A program made the translations under genes and the position numbers. From NCBI RefSeq assembly GCF_030159955.1, contig NZ_BSNK01000001.1:1240001-1304000 (forward strand): a DNA stretch of 64,000 nt. The letters run 5' to 3'. The first letter of the stretch is position 1, and every line of letters starts with the position of its first letter. The DNA is from Algimonas ampicilliniresistens (GTDB lineage Bacteria; Pseudomonadota; Alphaproteobacteria; Caulobacterales; Maricaulaceae). This document shows, in pieces, positions 35,947 through 44,109 of the stretch. A model generated the notes under the pieces. That model worked only from the letters and a program-made list of their open reading frames with translations, was not told where the DNA came from and did no database searches.

Positions 35947-36536
35947 AACGTTGCGAAAGCTTTCAGGATAGCGGAACCCGTTTGCGAGCTTCGCTCCGGG
36001 TGGAATTGGCAGCCACGGACATTATTGTGGCGCACCATGGCGGAGAAAGGCGTGTGGTAACGGCAAGTTGCCACCGTTTCGTTTGTAATTAAGGCTGCGA
36101 AAGAATGAACGAAATAGGCATGATCGCCCTCATTTAGCGCGTGTGTGAGCGGGTCATCAATTAGATCCGTCAACTGGTTCCAACCCATATGCGGGGTCGG
36201 TAGGTCGCCTGTATCCAGCGCCTCAACGTGTCCTGGCACCAGTCCCAATCCAGCTGTGGATGTGCCGCCTTCTTCCAGAGTCTCAAACAAGAGTTGCATA
36301 CCTAGACAAATACCAAGCACAGGTTGATTCAACAAGCGTAACGTATCTTCCAAACCTGCGGCGCGTATCTTCTCCATTGCATAGGGTGCCGACCCCACGC
36401 CGGGGATTAGAACCCGGTCAGCCGAGCGGATTTCAGTCGGATCATCGCTGATCCGGTTCGTAATCCCCATCCGATCAAAGGCGAACCCAACGGATGCCAG
36501 ATTAGCGCATTTCGTATCGACAATTAGGACGCTCAC
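35943..36536 (-). CDS. hisH: imidazole glycerol phosphate synthase, glutaminase subunit
   Basis: A class I glutamine amidotransferase that supplies ammonia to HisF. The GTG at 36536 is chosen since it yields VSVLIVDTKCANLASV, the normal first strand, and 197 residues; the frame is open further but has no homology there and would run into hisB. The catalytic Cys lies in LGICLGMQLLFE; the His/Glu pair lies in CQFHPERSS. The gene starts 25 bases after the hisC-hisB stop. Confidence 0.94.
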   Translation of the reverse strand: MSVLIVDTKCANLASVGFAFDRMGITNRISDDPTEIRSADRVLIPGVGSAPYAMEKIRAAGLEDTLRLLNQPVLGICLGMQLLFETLEEGGTSTAGLGLVPGHVEALDTGDLPTPHMGWNQLTDLIDDPLTHALNEGDHAYFVHSFAALITNETVATCRYHTPFSAMVRHNNVRGCQFHPERSSQTGSAILKAFATL

Positions 36537-36561
36537 GAAAATGCTGCAGTTATAAGGGTCA

Positions 36562-38208
36562 TTAGAGCACGCCCTTTGTAGAGGGCATATCGGTACCAGA
36601 CACGGATAGGGCCGGGCGTAGTGCGCGACCGACACCCTTGAAGCAGGCCTCAATCATGTGGTGGCTATTTTCGCCCTCAACGTCGATCTGGATCGCGGCG
36701 CCGAGGGTTTGCGCAAGGCTTTGAAAAAAGTGCGGGCACATCTCGACCGCGAACTCGCCGACATGGTCCGTTGGGAAATCACCTTTAAAGGTAGCCGCAG
36801 GACGCCCGGACAGATCGATGGCTACCCGCGCCTGTGTTTCATCCATCGGCATAACAAACCCATATCGGCCAATCCCGGCCTTATCGCCAAGTGCCTGTTT
36901 CATGGCGGAGCCGAGCGCCAAAGCCGTGTCCTCTACGGTGTGGTGAGCATCAATTTCGAGGTCGCCTTTGACCACGCAAGTCAGACCAATCCCGCCATGT
37001 TTAGCGATCTGTTCCAGCATGTGATCGTAAAAGCCAAGGCCCGTATCAATGCGCACAGCGGTCGGATCGTCCAAATTCACACGAATGGCGACATCTGTCT
37101 CTTTCGTGGTTCGGAAAACTTCCCCAACTCGTTGTGGTGCCTGATTAATTTCAATCAATCCGAATGCCGCTAGTGCGAGATCATTCTCTTCCGGTGTGCC
37201 GATCGACAGACGGAAATGTCCGGGGATCTTGCTACGGAAATCGCGGATGCGGATATTCGCCGTCGCAAGACGCGATAATAGGGCCGCTTCGTTCACGGCC
37301 TTGAATAGGATGAAATTGGCGTCCGATGGATAGAGCGTCTCAACGAAGTCAGATTGCGCCAATTGAGCCGCAACTCGGTCCCGTTCAGACTTCAATATCG
37401 CCCGACGCGCTTCAACAACGGCCATAGCTGGGGCGGCGAGCGCTGACATGGCCGTATCAATGACCGGTTTTGGTACCGGGTAGGGCGGAATGACTTTCAG
37501 CATCAACTTGATAACCGCCGGATCGGCTATCGCCGCGCCGAGGCGAACACCAGCAAGACCGTAAAGCTTTGACAGGGTACGAGCCACGACAAGATTTTGC
37601 GGCCGCCGGGCGGCGAGGCTCGGCTGATCAGAAAATTCGATGTAAGCCTCGTCCAACACCACCAAACCATTGCTGGCTTCACAAACGCGCAAAATGTCGA
37701 CCTCATCAATCGAATGACCTGTCGGATTGTTCGGTGAGCAGAGGAAAGTGACTTTTGGCTGTTCTCGCAAGACGGCTGCGACAATGGCATCCATATCCGG
37801 CATCAAATCGCCGCCGCCGGGGATGTCTATGACGTCGCAACCTTGCAAGGATGCGACCGTATTGAAAAATGAAAATGTCGGGGAAGACAAAAGGATACGG
37901 TCTTTTTCGGGGACGCAAAAAGTGCGAACTAAGACGTCGATCACTTCATCCGCGCCGCGTCCCATGATAATTTCATCCGACGGCACACCATATAGATCGG
38001 CGAGACGCTGGCGCAGCACACCTGGTTGCTGTGCGGGGTAACGATTATAGCCAGCGACCGATGCTGTGCCGGGCGGCGGCGCCCAAGGGCTCTCATTCGC
38101 ATCTAAGTGCAACGCCCCGGTTGATTCACCACGGGCCGAATAGGCGGTCATGGCAACAATATTGGGTCGCGCAATGGCATCCGCCCACGTCTTTTCAACC
38201 TTAGTCAT
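36562..38208 (-). CDS. HisC-HisB fusion: histidinol-phosphate aminotransferase + imidazoleglycerol-phosphate dehydratase
   Basis: A single uninterrupted frame of 548 residues. Residues 1 to about 353 are HisC: LHLDANESPW, CSPNNPTG, the PLP lysine Lys214 in ARTLSKLYGLAGVRLGA, and a normal C-terminus (HFRLSIGTPEENDLAL). After a short linker (about 354-365) comes HisB/IGPD: TKETDVAIRVNLD, DTGLGFYDHMLEQIAKHGG, the metal-ligand DAHHTVEDTALALG, and the closing EGENSHHMIEACFKGVGRALR. All active-site motifs of both halves are intact, so both steps (6 and 8 of the pathway) should be catalysed. The gene overlaps hisD by 4 bases. I know HisIE and HisNB fusions; HisC-HisB is not standard. Confidence 0.93.
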   Translation of the reverse strand: MTKVEKTWADAIARPNIVAMTAYSARGESTGALHLDANESPWAPPPGTASVAGYNRYPAQQPGVLRQRLADLYGVPSDEIIMGRGADEVIDVLVRTFCVPEKDRILLSSPTFSFFNTVASLQGCDVIDIPGGGDLMPDMDAIVAAVLREQPKVTFLCSPNNPTGHSIDEVDILRVCEASNGLVVLDEAYIEFSDQPSLAARRPQNLVVARTLSKLYGLAGVRLGAAIADPAVIKLMLKVIPPYPVPKPVIDTAMSALAAPAMAVVEARRAILKSERDRVAAQLAQSDFVETLYPSDANFILFKAVNEAALLSRLATANIRIRDFRSKIPGHFRLSIGTPEENDLALAAFGLIEINQAPQRVGEVFRTTKETDVAIRVNLDDPTAVRIDTGLGFYDHMLEQIAKHGGIGLTCVVKGDLEIDAHHTVEDTALALGSAMKQALGDKAGIGRYGFVMPMDETQARVAIDLSGRPAATFKGDFPTDHVGEFAVEMCPHFFQSLAQTLGAAIQIDVEGENSHHMIEACFKGVGRALRPALSVSGTDMPSTKGVL

Positions 38209-39503
38209 GACATTGCCTCAAGCCGTAACGTGACAGCGTTCTTATGCGCGTCGAGCCCTTCCATTTCGGCCAGTCGCTCAACGGTTGGGCCGAGACGTTT
38301 CAATCCGGCTTTAGACAAGCGTTGGACCGAGACAAATTTCAGGAAGCTCTCAATAGTGATGCCGCTATAGGCCCGCGCCGCGCCATTGGTGGGCAGCGTG
38401 TGGTTGGTGCCTGACGCGTAATCCCCAACGGATTCCGGTGTCCACGGTCCAAGGAAAATAGATCCCGCATTACGGATCGCTGGCACCAATGTCTCCGGAC
38501 GTTCCATCTGCACGATCAAATGTTCGGGCGCGTAGCGATTGATGATGTCAACAATGTCAGCCCGGTCATCCGTCACAATCATGCGGGCGTGCGACAGTGC
38601 CGTCGCGGCAATATCCTTCCGGCTTAATGTTTGAAGCTGTTCGGTCACAGCGTTCTGAACCGCGACGGCAACGTCGGGGCAGCATGAAACGCAAACAACC
38701 TGCGCCACTGTGTCGTGCTCAGCCTGGCTAAGTAGATCAGAGGCAATGAAGGCTGGATTTGCGCCTTCATCACAGACAACCATCGCTTCCGACGGTCCAG
38801 CGGGCATGTCGATCGCCGGACCGCCTGCTGCTTGAGCAACGAGTGACTTGGCCGCCGCAACATAGGCATTACCGGGGCCGAAAATCTTGTCACAGCGCGG
38901 AATAGTTTCGGTGCCGTAGGCGAGGGCGGCGATGGCCTGCGCTCCGCCGACTGCGAAGACATCCGTCACGTTACACCTATACGCACAGGCGAGAATAAAC
39001 CGGTCAATCGTTCCGTCCTTGCTCGGTGGCGTTACGACAATGCGGCGGCGAACCCCGGCCACTTTAGCCGGCGTCGCCAGCATGATGAGCGTCGACACCA
39101 GAGGTGCAGTTCCGCCCGGAATATACAGGCCCGCCGTATCAATGGCGCGGACTTCACGGCGACAGACAACGCCCGGTTCTGTCTCAACTTCGATGTCTTC
39201 GGGCATTTGCGCGGCGTGGAAGGTTTTCACATTGCGCCGAGCGCGTTCGATGACGGCCTGATCAGAGGCGTCCAAACCGTTCCAAGCCGCTTCCAATGCT
39301 TCATCCGGAACGCGCAGGGTTATCTCAGCGTCCGTATCGAACCGTCGTGTGTAGTCCGCGAGAGCGGCATCGCCCCGCGCTTTCACGTCGGCGAGAATGT
39401 CGCGAACGCGCGCGAGGAGAGCATCATCCGCAATTTCGGCCGGGCGGGCGAGGGCGGTTTCACGCGCCTCCGCGCTCAGTGATGTCCAGTCATAACGGCG
39501 CAT
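38205..39503 (-). CDS. hisD: histidinol dehydrogenase
   Basis: A zinc-dependent NAD enzyme of 432 residues that oxidises histidinol to histidine in two steps. Seen: GLYIPGGTAPLVSTLIM, FAVGGAQAIAALAYGTETI, the GPGNAYVAAAK signature, DMPAGPSEAMVV, SQAEHD and the C-terminal YASGTNHTLPTNGAARAYSG. Its start codon overlaps the hisG stop by one base (TGATG). Confidence 0.97.
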   Translation of the reverse strand: MRRYDWTSLSAEARETALARPAEIADDALLARVRDILADVKARGDAALADYTRRFDTDAEITLRVPDEALEAAWNGLDASDQAVIERARRNVKTFHAAQMPEDIEVETEPGVVCRREVRAIDTAGLYIPGGTAPLVSTLIMLATPAKVAGVRRRIVVTPPSKDGTIDRFILACAYRCNVTDVFAVGGAQAIAALAYGTETIPRCDKIFGPGNAYVAAAKSLVAQAAGGPAIDMPAGPSEAMVVCDEGANPAFIASDLLSQAEHDTVAQVVCVSCCPDVAVAVQNAVTEQLQTLSRKDIAATALSHARMIVTDDRADIVDIINRYAPEHLIVQMERPETLVPAIRNAGSIFLGPWTPESVGDYASGTNHTLPTNGAARAYSGITIESFLKFVSVQRLSKAGLKRLGPTVERLAEMEGLDAHKNAVTLRLEAMS

Positions 39504-40381
39504 CAGCTCATCATCTTCTCAATCGGCAGCACCAAGATAGACCGAGCCCCGAGCGATTTCAGACCTTCGAGCGTTTCCCAAAACACGGTTTCCGTGCAGA
39601 CGGCTTGAATGGCGACTAGATCATCATTGCCAGCCAGCGGCATAACGGTTGGCGCATCAGAGCCGGGGAGCAGTTCAGTAATGGCTGAAATCTGGGACTT
39701 CGGCGCATTGAGCATGATATATTTGGTCTCGGCTGATTTGATTACGCCTTCGATCCGGCGCATCAATTTATCAAGAAGGTCAGCTTTTTCCGGAGACAGA
39801 GTGCGTGAACTGCGGATTAGGGCCGCCTCCGAATTCAGGATCGTCTCAAATGCGGCCAGGCCATTGGCTTCTAGAGTCGCGCCCGATGACACGAGGTCGC
39901 AAATACTCTCCGCGACGCCGATAGATGGGGCCAATTCGACCGCGCCTTTCATCTCAACCAATTTAGCCTCGATGCCGCGTTCACGCAGGAACCTCGCCGT
40001 GACGCCGGGGTAAGTCGTGGCGATCCGTGTTCCGGCTAGATCGTCCGATGATTTGACGGCCCCGCGTTCTGGTGCGGCAAGGCAAAGCTTGCAACGTGAA
40101 AACCCGAGACGCATGGCAATATCCGCATCAAGCTCACCTGTGAGCTGTTCTTCAACCAATACGTTCTCGCCGACGATACCGATATCGGCCGCATCATTGG
40201 ACACGAAGGATGGGATATCGTCATCCCGTACCAAAAGCAGGTCGATCGGCATATTTTTCACACGCGCCAGCAGGCTGCCGCCGCGAATAGAAAAACGTAG
40301 ACCGCACGCCTTCAACAAGGCGAAACTATCATCCGCAAGGCGGCCTTTTTTTTGTACAGCAATTCTGAGCCTGTCGCTCAT
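39503..40381 (-). CDS. hisG: ATP phosphoribosyltransferase, long form
   Basis: First, committed and usually feedback-inhibited step of histidine synthesis. At 292 residues it is the long HisG form, with a C-terminal regulatory ACT-like domain (from about residue 220), so no HisZ partner is needed. Seen: RIAVQKKGRLADDS, DLLLVRDDDIPSFV, the DIGIVGENV segment, RIATTYPGVTARFL and VELAPSIGVAESICDLVSSG TLEANGL (the family signature). The start overlaps the upstream regulator stop by 4 bases. Confidence 0.96.
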   Translation of the reverse strand: MSDRLRIAVQKKGRLADDSFALLKACGLRFSIRGGSLLARVKNMPIDLLLVRDDDIPSFVSNDAADIGIVGENVLVEEQLTGELDADIAMRLGFSRCKLCLAAPERGAVKSSDDLAGTRIATTYPGVTARFLRERGIEAKLVEMKGAVELAPSIGVAESICDLVSSGATLEANGLAAFETILNSEAALIRSSRTLSPEKADLLDKLMRRIEGVIKSAETKYIMLNAPKSQISAITELLPGSDAPTVMPLAGNDDLVAIQAVCTETVFWETLEGLKSLGARSILVLPIEKMMS

Positions 40382-40656
40382 TGTGTCATCTCCAAGAGCA
40401 GGCGGTATCCGCCGTGGGGCTCATCTTTTAGGAAGCGGGAAACCCGCCCGATTGTTGTGGTGCTAACGCCTGTGTCAGCGCTGATTTCCCGGTAGCTCAT
40501 CTCGCCCTCGGCCAGCGCCTTTGCCACGCGCCAACGCTCTGACAAGGCCCGAAGTTCCGCCGGTGTGCATAAATCGACCAACACGGCCCGCATCGCGTCG
40601 GAGTCATCGACGCGCGCTAATGTGGAGCAAAGTTCGTTGAAGGCTAAATCTGTCAT
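40378..40656 (-). CDS. TrpR/YerC-family regulator heading the his operon
   Basis: A 92-residue, all-helical DNA-binding protein of the TrpR-like YerC/YecD family. Seen: LCTPAELRALSERWRVAKAL, then the helix-turn-helix SYREISADTGVSTTTIGRVSRFL, and a closing GGYRLLLE segment. It overlaps hisG by 4 bases and is thus the first gene of the his transcription unit. A YerC-type protein has been linked to histidine gene control in Bacillota, as I recall. Autoregulation with the downstream his genes, possibly sensing histidine, is inferred from the palindrome at its own promoter. Confidence 0.88.
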   Translation of the reverse strand: MTDLAFNELCSTLARVDDSDAMRAVLVDLCTPAELRALSERWRVAKALAEGEMSYREISADTGVSTTTIGRVSRFLKDEPHGGYRLLLEMTQ

Positions 40657-40671
40657 GACATCCGTGTGACT

Positions 40672-40689
40672 GTGTTAGCGCGCTAATAC
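40672..40689. promoter_or_regulatory. candidate operator of the his operon
   Basis: GTGTTAGCG-CGCTAATAC is an 18-bp palindrome with a single mismatch pair and a perfect 12-bp core TTAGCGCGCTAA. It lies 16 bases upstream of the regulator's start codon and overlaps the predicted -10 element, as expected for repression by the TrpR-type protein. Confidence 0.6.
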
Positions 40690-40710
40690 AAACGAATGTA
40701 AGCGTGTCAA
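40683..40710 (-). promoter_or_regulatory. sigma70-type promoter of the his operon
   Basis: On the minus strand TTGACA (plus coordinates 40705-40710) is followed after 16 bases by TATTAG (40683-40688), close to the vegetative consensus. The predicted start of transcription would leave a leader of only about 20 bases, too short for a classical his attenuator or leader peptide. Confidence 0.6.
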
Positions 40711-40859
40711 CCACAAGATAGTCGTCACAGCCAGTTTCTGCAGCGTCAAATCTACATACGCAGGAACCGACGACTTAGGTCTTATGAAGGCTTATCACTC
40801 AATTTAAACAAATGACTGTGGGGGAAGCAGGCACCTGTTTCAGCCGGGTTCAGCGAAAA

Positions 40860-41291
40860 TTATTCCGGCGTCTTCCAAAGGACAGCGTCAATAGAATAAC
40901 GTCCTGCGCCTCGCGAAGCCACATATAGGCCAAACATGATTAGCATTGCCGCTGGGAACGCTTGTCTGAAACCGCCTTGGGCATCGACCATGATAAGTGC
41001 GACGAGGAAATTCACTGCGCAGACGACACCCAGCCAGCGAGTCATGAGGCCGAGCAAAATCCCTATGCCGCAGACAAGCTGCGCATATACGGAAACCGGC
41101 GCCAGTAGATCTGGGTAGACGAACCCTTGTGATGCCAAAAAGCGTGAGAACTCGGCCATTCTGTCCGAACTTATGACATTGTCCCACACACCCCAGACTA
41201 GGAATCCACCGACGAGTAGCCGAAAGCCGAGGAGGAAAATCTCTTCGGCCTTGGACCAATGTTTTGGGTCAGCCATTTGTCGCATATTCAT
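40860..41291 (-). CDS. DoxX family membrane protein
   Basis: A 143-residue inner-membrane protein with four hydrophobic segments (LLGFRLLVGGFLVWGVW; YAQLVCGIGILLGLM; WLGVVCAVNFLVALIMV; PAAMLIMFGLYVAS), matching the DoxX/DoxD-like family. Family members are linked to thiosulfate oxidation or redox stress in some species, but most are uncharacterised. The start has AGAGGGG at good spacing. It stands alone between the his operon and an SRPBCC gene. Confidence 0.85.
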   Translation of the reverse strand: MNMRQMADPKHWSKAEEIFLLGFRLLVGGFLVWGVWDNVISSDRMAEFSRFLASQGFVYPDLLAPVSVYAQLVCGIGILLGLMTRWLGVVCAVNFLVALIMVDAQGGFRQAFPAAMLIMFGLYVASRGAGRYSIDAVLWKTPE

Positions 41292-41364
41292 TGCCCCTCT
41301 AAGTCATTGGGAATGCCTATTACCATGAACAACGATACGGGTCGTGGATTTTCCAGACAGGCGG

Positions 41365-41751
41365 TTAGCTAGACGTCAAAAATGCCTTGAGCGGATCCCA
41401 ATACATTTTATCCCAGCCAGCTTCTAGATGAGGCTCAAATTCAGGCGGATATGCGTCATGAAACAAGGTCAGTCGGGTTCCCGCTTTATCTGGAGCCAAG
41501 TCAATCCGAACAATAGAGTGGACGCCTGCATCCCAATTTCCGGGACGCCAAGCTTGCACGATTTGCTTTCCGAGTGTCAGCTCAATGAACCGGCCGGAAA
41601 TTTGTCCGTTAAAGCAGGTGAAGGCACCACCAGCGTTCACATCCATGTCCGCAGGCTGCCCAGTCATCGCGCCAAAGTCGTCACTGCTTGTGAGCGTTTT
41701 GAAGACTTTGTGAGGGTCTGCCGATAGTAGAATGTCTTGATATATCGGCAT
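41365..41751 (-). CDS. SRPBCC/AHSA1-like protein (first)
   Basis: A 128-residue protein of the START-like AHSA1 (activator of Hsp90 ATPase homologue) group: YQDILLSADPHKVFKTLTS at the N-terminus, GGAFTCFNGQISGRFIELTLGKQIVQAWRPGNW in the middle, then a C-terminal helix EPHLEAGWDKMYWDPLKAFL. These folds bind hydrophobic ligands in a deep cavity; the ligand is unknown. It is divergent from an arsR-type gene that is followed by a second SRPBCC gene, with a 7-bp inverted repeat between. Confidence 0.85.
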   Translation of the reverse strand: MPIYQDILLSADPHKVFKTLTSSDDFGAMTGQPADMDVNAGGAFTCFNGQISGRFIELTLGKQIVQAWRPGNWDAGVHSIVRIDLAPDKAGTRLTLFHDAYPPEFEPHLEAGWDKMYWDPLKAFLTSS

Positions 41752-41787
41752 GGGGCGCTCGTTCGTCGTTTTGTGATGGGACTTGTA

Positions 41788-41811
41788 TCATTAAACCAAG
41801 TAGATTAATGA
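41788..41811. promoter_or_regulatory. candidate ArsR-type operator
   Basis: TCATTAA-N10-TTAATGA is a perfect 7-bp inverted repeat centred in the 70-base region between the divergent SRPBCC and ArsR genes, ten bases before the ArsR start. On the minus strand it sits between TTGACT and TAATGA (17-base spacing), a possible promoter for the SRPBCC gene. Confidence 0.55.
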
Positions 41812-41821
41812 GTCAATCAGC

Positions 41822-42175
41822 ATGAATTCGACAGCAACAACTGACGCCACGGCGCACTCGCTTGACGGTATCTACAAGGCCCTATCGGATGGGACTCGGC
41901 GCGCCATTATCGCTCGGCTCGCCTCTGGTCCGGCGAGTATTGGCGCGGTTGCAGAGCCGTTTGATATGTCGCTGGCTGCAATTGGCAAGCATGTGAAAGT
42001 GCTCGAATCTGTTGGCTTGGTCCGTCGCACAATCGAGTGGCGAACGCATATATTGACTCTGGATCCTGCTGCCTTGCAGCACGCGGAACAGTGGCTCTCA
42101 ACCTATCGTCACTTCTGGTCCGGCAGCCTAGATGCTCTCGCCAAATATGTTGAAACGGATGATGATGACGTCTGA
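41822..42175 (+). CDS. ArsR-family winged-helix regulator without cysteine
   Basis: A 117-residue winged helix protein: IYKALSDGTRRAIIARLASGPASIGAVAEPFDMSLAAIGKHVKVLESVGLVRR is the typical ArsR DNA-binding domain. There is no cysteine in the whole protein, so classical metalloid sensing through Cys ligands is excluded. ArsR genes followed by an SRPBCC gene, as here, form a widespread two-gene cassette whose inducer is rarely known. Its stop overlaps the start of the next gene by about 14 bases. Confidence 0.9.
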   Translation: MNSTATTDATAHSLDGIYKALSDGTRRAIIARLASGPASIGAVAEPFDMSLAAIGKHVKVLESVGLVRRTIEWRTHILTLDPAALQHAEQWLSTYRHFWSGSLDALAKYVETDDDDV

Positions 42176-42617
42176 CGCCAAAACACTTGTGATCGAAAAG
42201 CGGGTGAGGGCGCCGATTGAAAAAGTCTTCGAGGCTTGGACAACAGCCAGTCAACTTATCGCTTGGTGGGGCCCTGACGACGTTGTCTGCATTGGTGCAA
42301 CGATCGATCTTCGTGTTGGCGGTCATTATCGGATTGGAAATCAGCTTGCTGATGGACAGGTGATTTGGATCTCAGGAACCTATGAAGACATCACGCCCCC
42401 AAACCGCCTCGTCTTTTCATGGTCTATTGATCAGGGCGCTCCTTCGACGGAGCGTGTAACCGTTAACTTGCAATCCTCCGGCGACGGGACCGCCACACAG
42501 ATTACCGTAACACACGAACGGATTCCCGATATAAAGGCTCGTGAGCGACACGCCGTAGGATGGACCGGATGTCTAGATGGTCTGGAAGTCTGGGCCAACC
42601 GCACCGGCAAAGGTTAA
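42162..42617 (+). CDS. SRPBCC/AHSA1-like protein (second)
   Basis: About 151 residues. The N-terminus VIEKRVRAPIEKVFEAWTTASQLIAWWGPDD is a classic AHSA1/SRPBCC start, with the G-GHYRI and WISGTYEDITPPNRLVFSW segments following and a C-terminal helix HAVGWTGCLDGLEVW. Two adjacent ATGs (42162 and 42165) are possible starts, with GGAT upstream. It is co-transcribed with the ArsR gene, which it overlaps; the ligand is unknown. Confidence 0.88.
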   Translation: MMTSDAKTLVIEKRVRAPIEKVFEAWTTASQLIAWWGPDDVVCIGATIDLRVGGHYRIGNQLADGQVIWISGTYEDITPPNRLVFSWSIDQGAPSTERVTVNLQSSGDGTATQITVTHERIPDIKARERHAVGWTGCLDGLEVWANRTGKG

Positions 42618-42621
42618 GTGA

Positions 42622-43602
42622 TTACGGGCCGCTCAGCCGCGATAAATCCTCCAAGGCACGATCCAGCGCAGCATCAGCGGGGGCTTTAATGTCAGGCTTC
42701 ACACCCACGGATTGCCAGTTTCCTCCTGTGATTGGATTAACGCTCTTGGCGGTCACGGACCATAAAACGAAATTCGAATGAATAGGCTGGTAGTCGAATG
42801 GGTGAGCGCCACCGCCCGACGTTTCTCCCACGATTTCGGCTCGGTCCAAAGCCTGTAGGTTGTAAGCCAATGCCTCAGCTGCCGAGAAGGTCTTTTTAGA
42901 GATCAAAACATAGACTGGCTTGTCAGGTCCAAACCGCGCGCCAGGGACGTAAGCTTGGCTAAAGCGCTGGGTCAGTGTGTCACTAGGGCGATCATAGATG
43001 CCTGTAAGTTGCTGTCGGTCTGGGCCGAACAGATAACTCGCCACTAGGTCGGCCGTATCCCCGATGCCGCCACCATTCTCTCGCAAGTCGATGATTAAGG
43101 CGTCCATGTTCGCAACGACATTCATGGCCGCAACAAAGGTGTCACCGCCCATCTCAACGGGCGGAAACACCCGAAGGTCAAGATACCCGATATTGCTATC
43201 CAGTCTTTTGACGGACTCGACCCCGAAATTGATATGCGAACCGTACCACCGTTCCATTTGCTCCGCATTGAACGCGTCTTCGTCGCTATCATCCTGCATT
43301 ATCGGTTTTTCGAAATATTCGACGTTTAGGTGACCATCGCCTGTCAAAGCCTGCAGGCGGTCCGTAACGGCGTCCGAAAAAGCATGACCTGTAGTCAGCG
43401 CGTCGAAATGACCGTCAGCAAGGTCCTCGCGGAATTTCGCGGCTGTCGACTTACCCACCGCCATATCAACATAATGAGTTTCGAGATGGGTGATAACGGC
43501 CTCAATTACTTCAGACCTATCATTCGCCGTGATTTCTGCCCCTTGGGCAAAGGCGGGAAGCGGAGTTAAGCTCAAAAAGGCCGCAAGAATAAAACGCCTC
43601 AT
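42622..43602 (-). CDS. exported S41-family serine peptidase
   Basis: The ATG at 43602 is chosen because it starts a Sec signal peptide (MRRFILAAFLSLTPLPAFA) and overlaps the upstream MarR stop (ATGA); the frame extends further upstream without signal-like sequence. The 326-residue protein has the tail-specific protease core: SNIGYLDLRVFPP, LIIDLRENGGGIGDTADL, the nucleophile in ISKKTFSAAEALAY and EIVGETSGGGAHP. No PDZ domain is evident, as in the interphotoreceptor-retinoid-binding-like S41 branch. It is probably periplasmic. Confidence 0.88.
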   Translation of the reverse strand: MRRFILAAFLSLTPLPAFAQGAEITANDRSEVIEAVITHLETHYVDMAVGKSTAAKFREDLADGHFDALTTGHAFSDAVTDRLQALTGDGHLNVEYFEKPIMQDDSDEDAFNAEQMERWYGSHINFGVESVKRLDSNIGYLDLRVFPPVEMGGDTFVAAMNVVANMDALIIDLRENGGGIGDTADLVASYLFGPDRQQLTGIYDRPSDTLTQRFSQAYVPGARFGPDKPVYVLISKKTFSAAEALAYNLQALDRAEIVGETSGGGAHPFDYQPIHSNFVLWSVTAKSVNPITGGNWQSVGVKPDIKAPADAALDRALEDLSRLSGP

Positions 43603-44099
43603 GCCACACCTTCCGCATCTGGGACTCGCGCTCCTATTTTTACTTGGCTCTCGATTCGATCCTGGAATGATCGGTGCTCCAGACGTTCGATGGCTTCCGT
43701 CAGTATAGCGCTGAGCGAGTATGAAAGCTCTGCCTCTAGCTCTCTCGCAGCGGCGGTCGTTGAGTCCCACAATACATTCAACATCGGCAACATGGCCCGA
43801 CCGCTTTCCGTCAAGCAAATCCGTTTGCTCCGCTGGTCGCGGGCAGGGAGGGTGTCAACTAAGCCGTGACTCTTCAACTTTGAGACTGTCTGACTCGCGG
43901 CAGAATGCGAGACGTTGGACCGTGCGGCTATCTCTTTGATCGTCAGACTGGTCTCGGCGGTGAGGGCTTTAACAACTGGCGTGAACCTTGGCGTATAGAC
44001 CGGGTGCCGTTCTCGGTAGATCGTTTCCAGATCTCCATCGAGAAGTTCCAACAACCTGCGAAGTTGCGTGCCTAAGCCATCTGCATGTCTTGTATTCAT
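43599..44099 (-). CDS. MarR-family transcriptional regulator
   Basis: A 166-residue winged-helix protein: LTIKEIAARSNVSHSAASQTVSKLKSHGLVDTLPARDQRSKRICLTESGRAML is a complete MarR DNA-binding domain and wing, flanked by dimerisation helices. It overlaps the S41 peptidase gene by 4 bases, so the two form an operon. An 8-bp inverted repeat lies 11 bases upstream of its start, pointing to autoregulation. Confidence 0.9.
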   Translation of the reverse strand: MNTRHADGLGTQLRRLLELLDGDLETIYRERHPVYTPRFTPVVKALTAETSLTIKEIAARSNVSHSAASQTVSKLKSHGLVDTLPARDQRSKRICLTESGRAMLPMLNVLWDSTTAAARELEAELSYSLSAILTEAIERLEHRSFQDRIESQVKIGARVPDAEGVA

Positions 44100-44109
44100 A
44101 ACAGCGCTA

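Noticed and set aside
41822-42175. An arsenic or metal resistance regulator.
   Set aside because: The protein has no cysteine, and no arsenic or metal transport genes are nearby.
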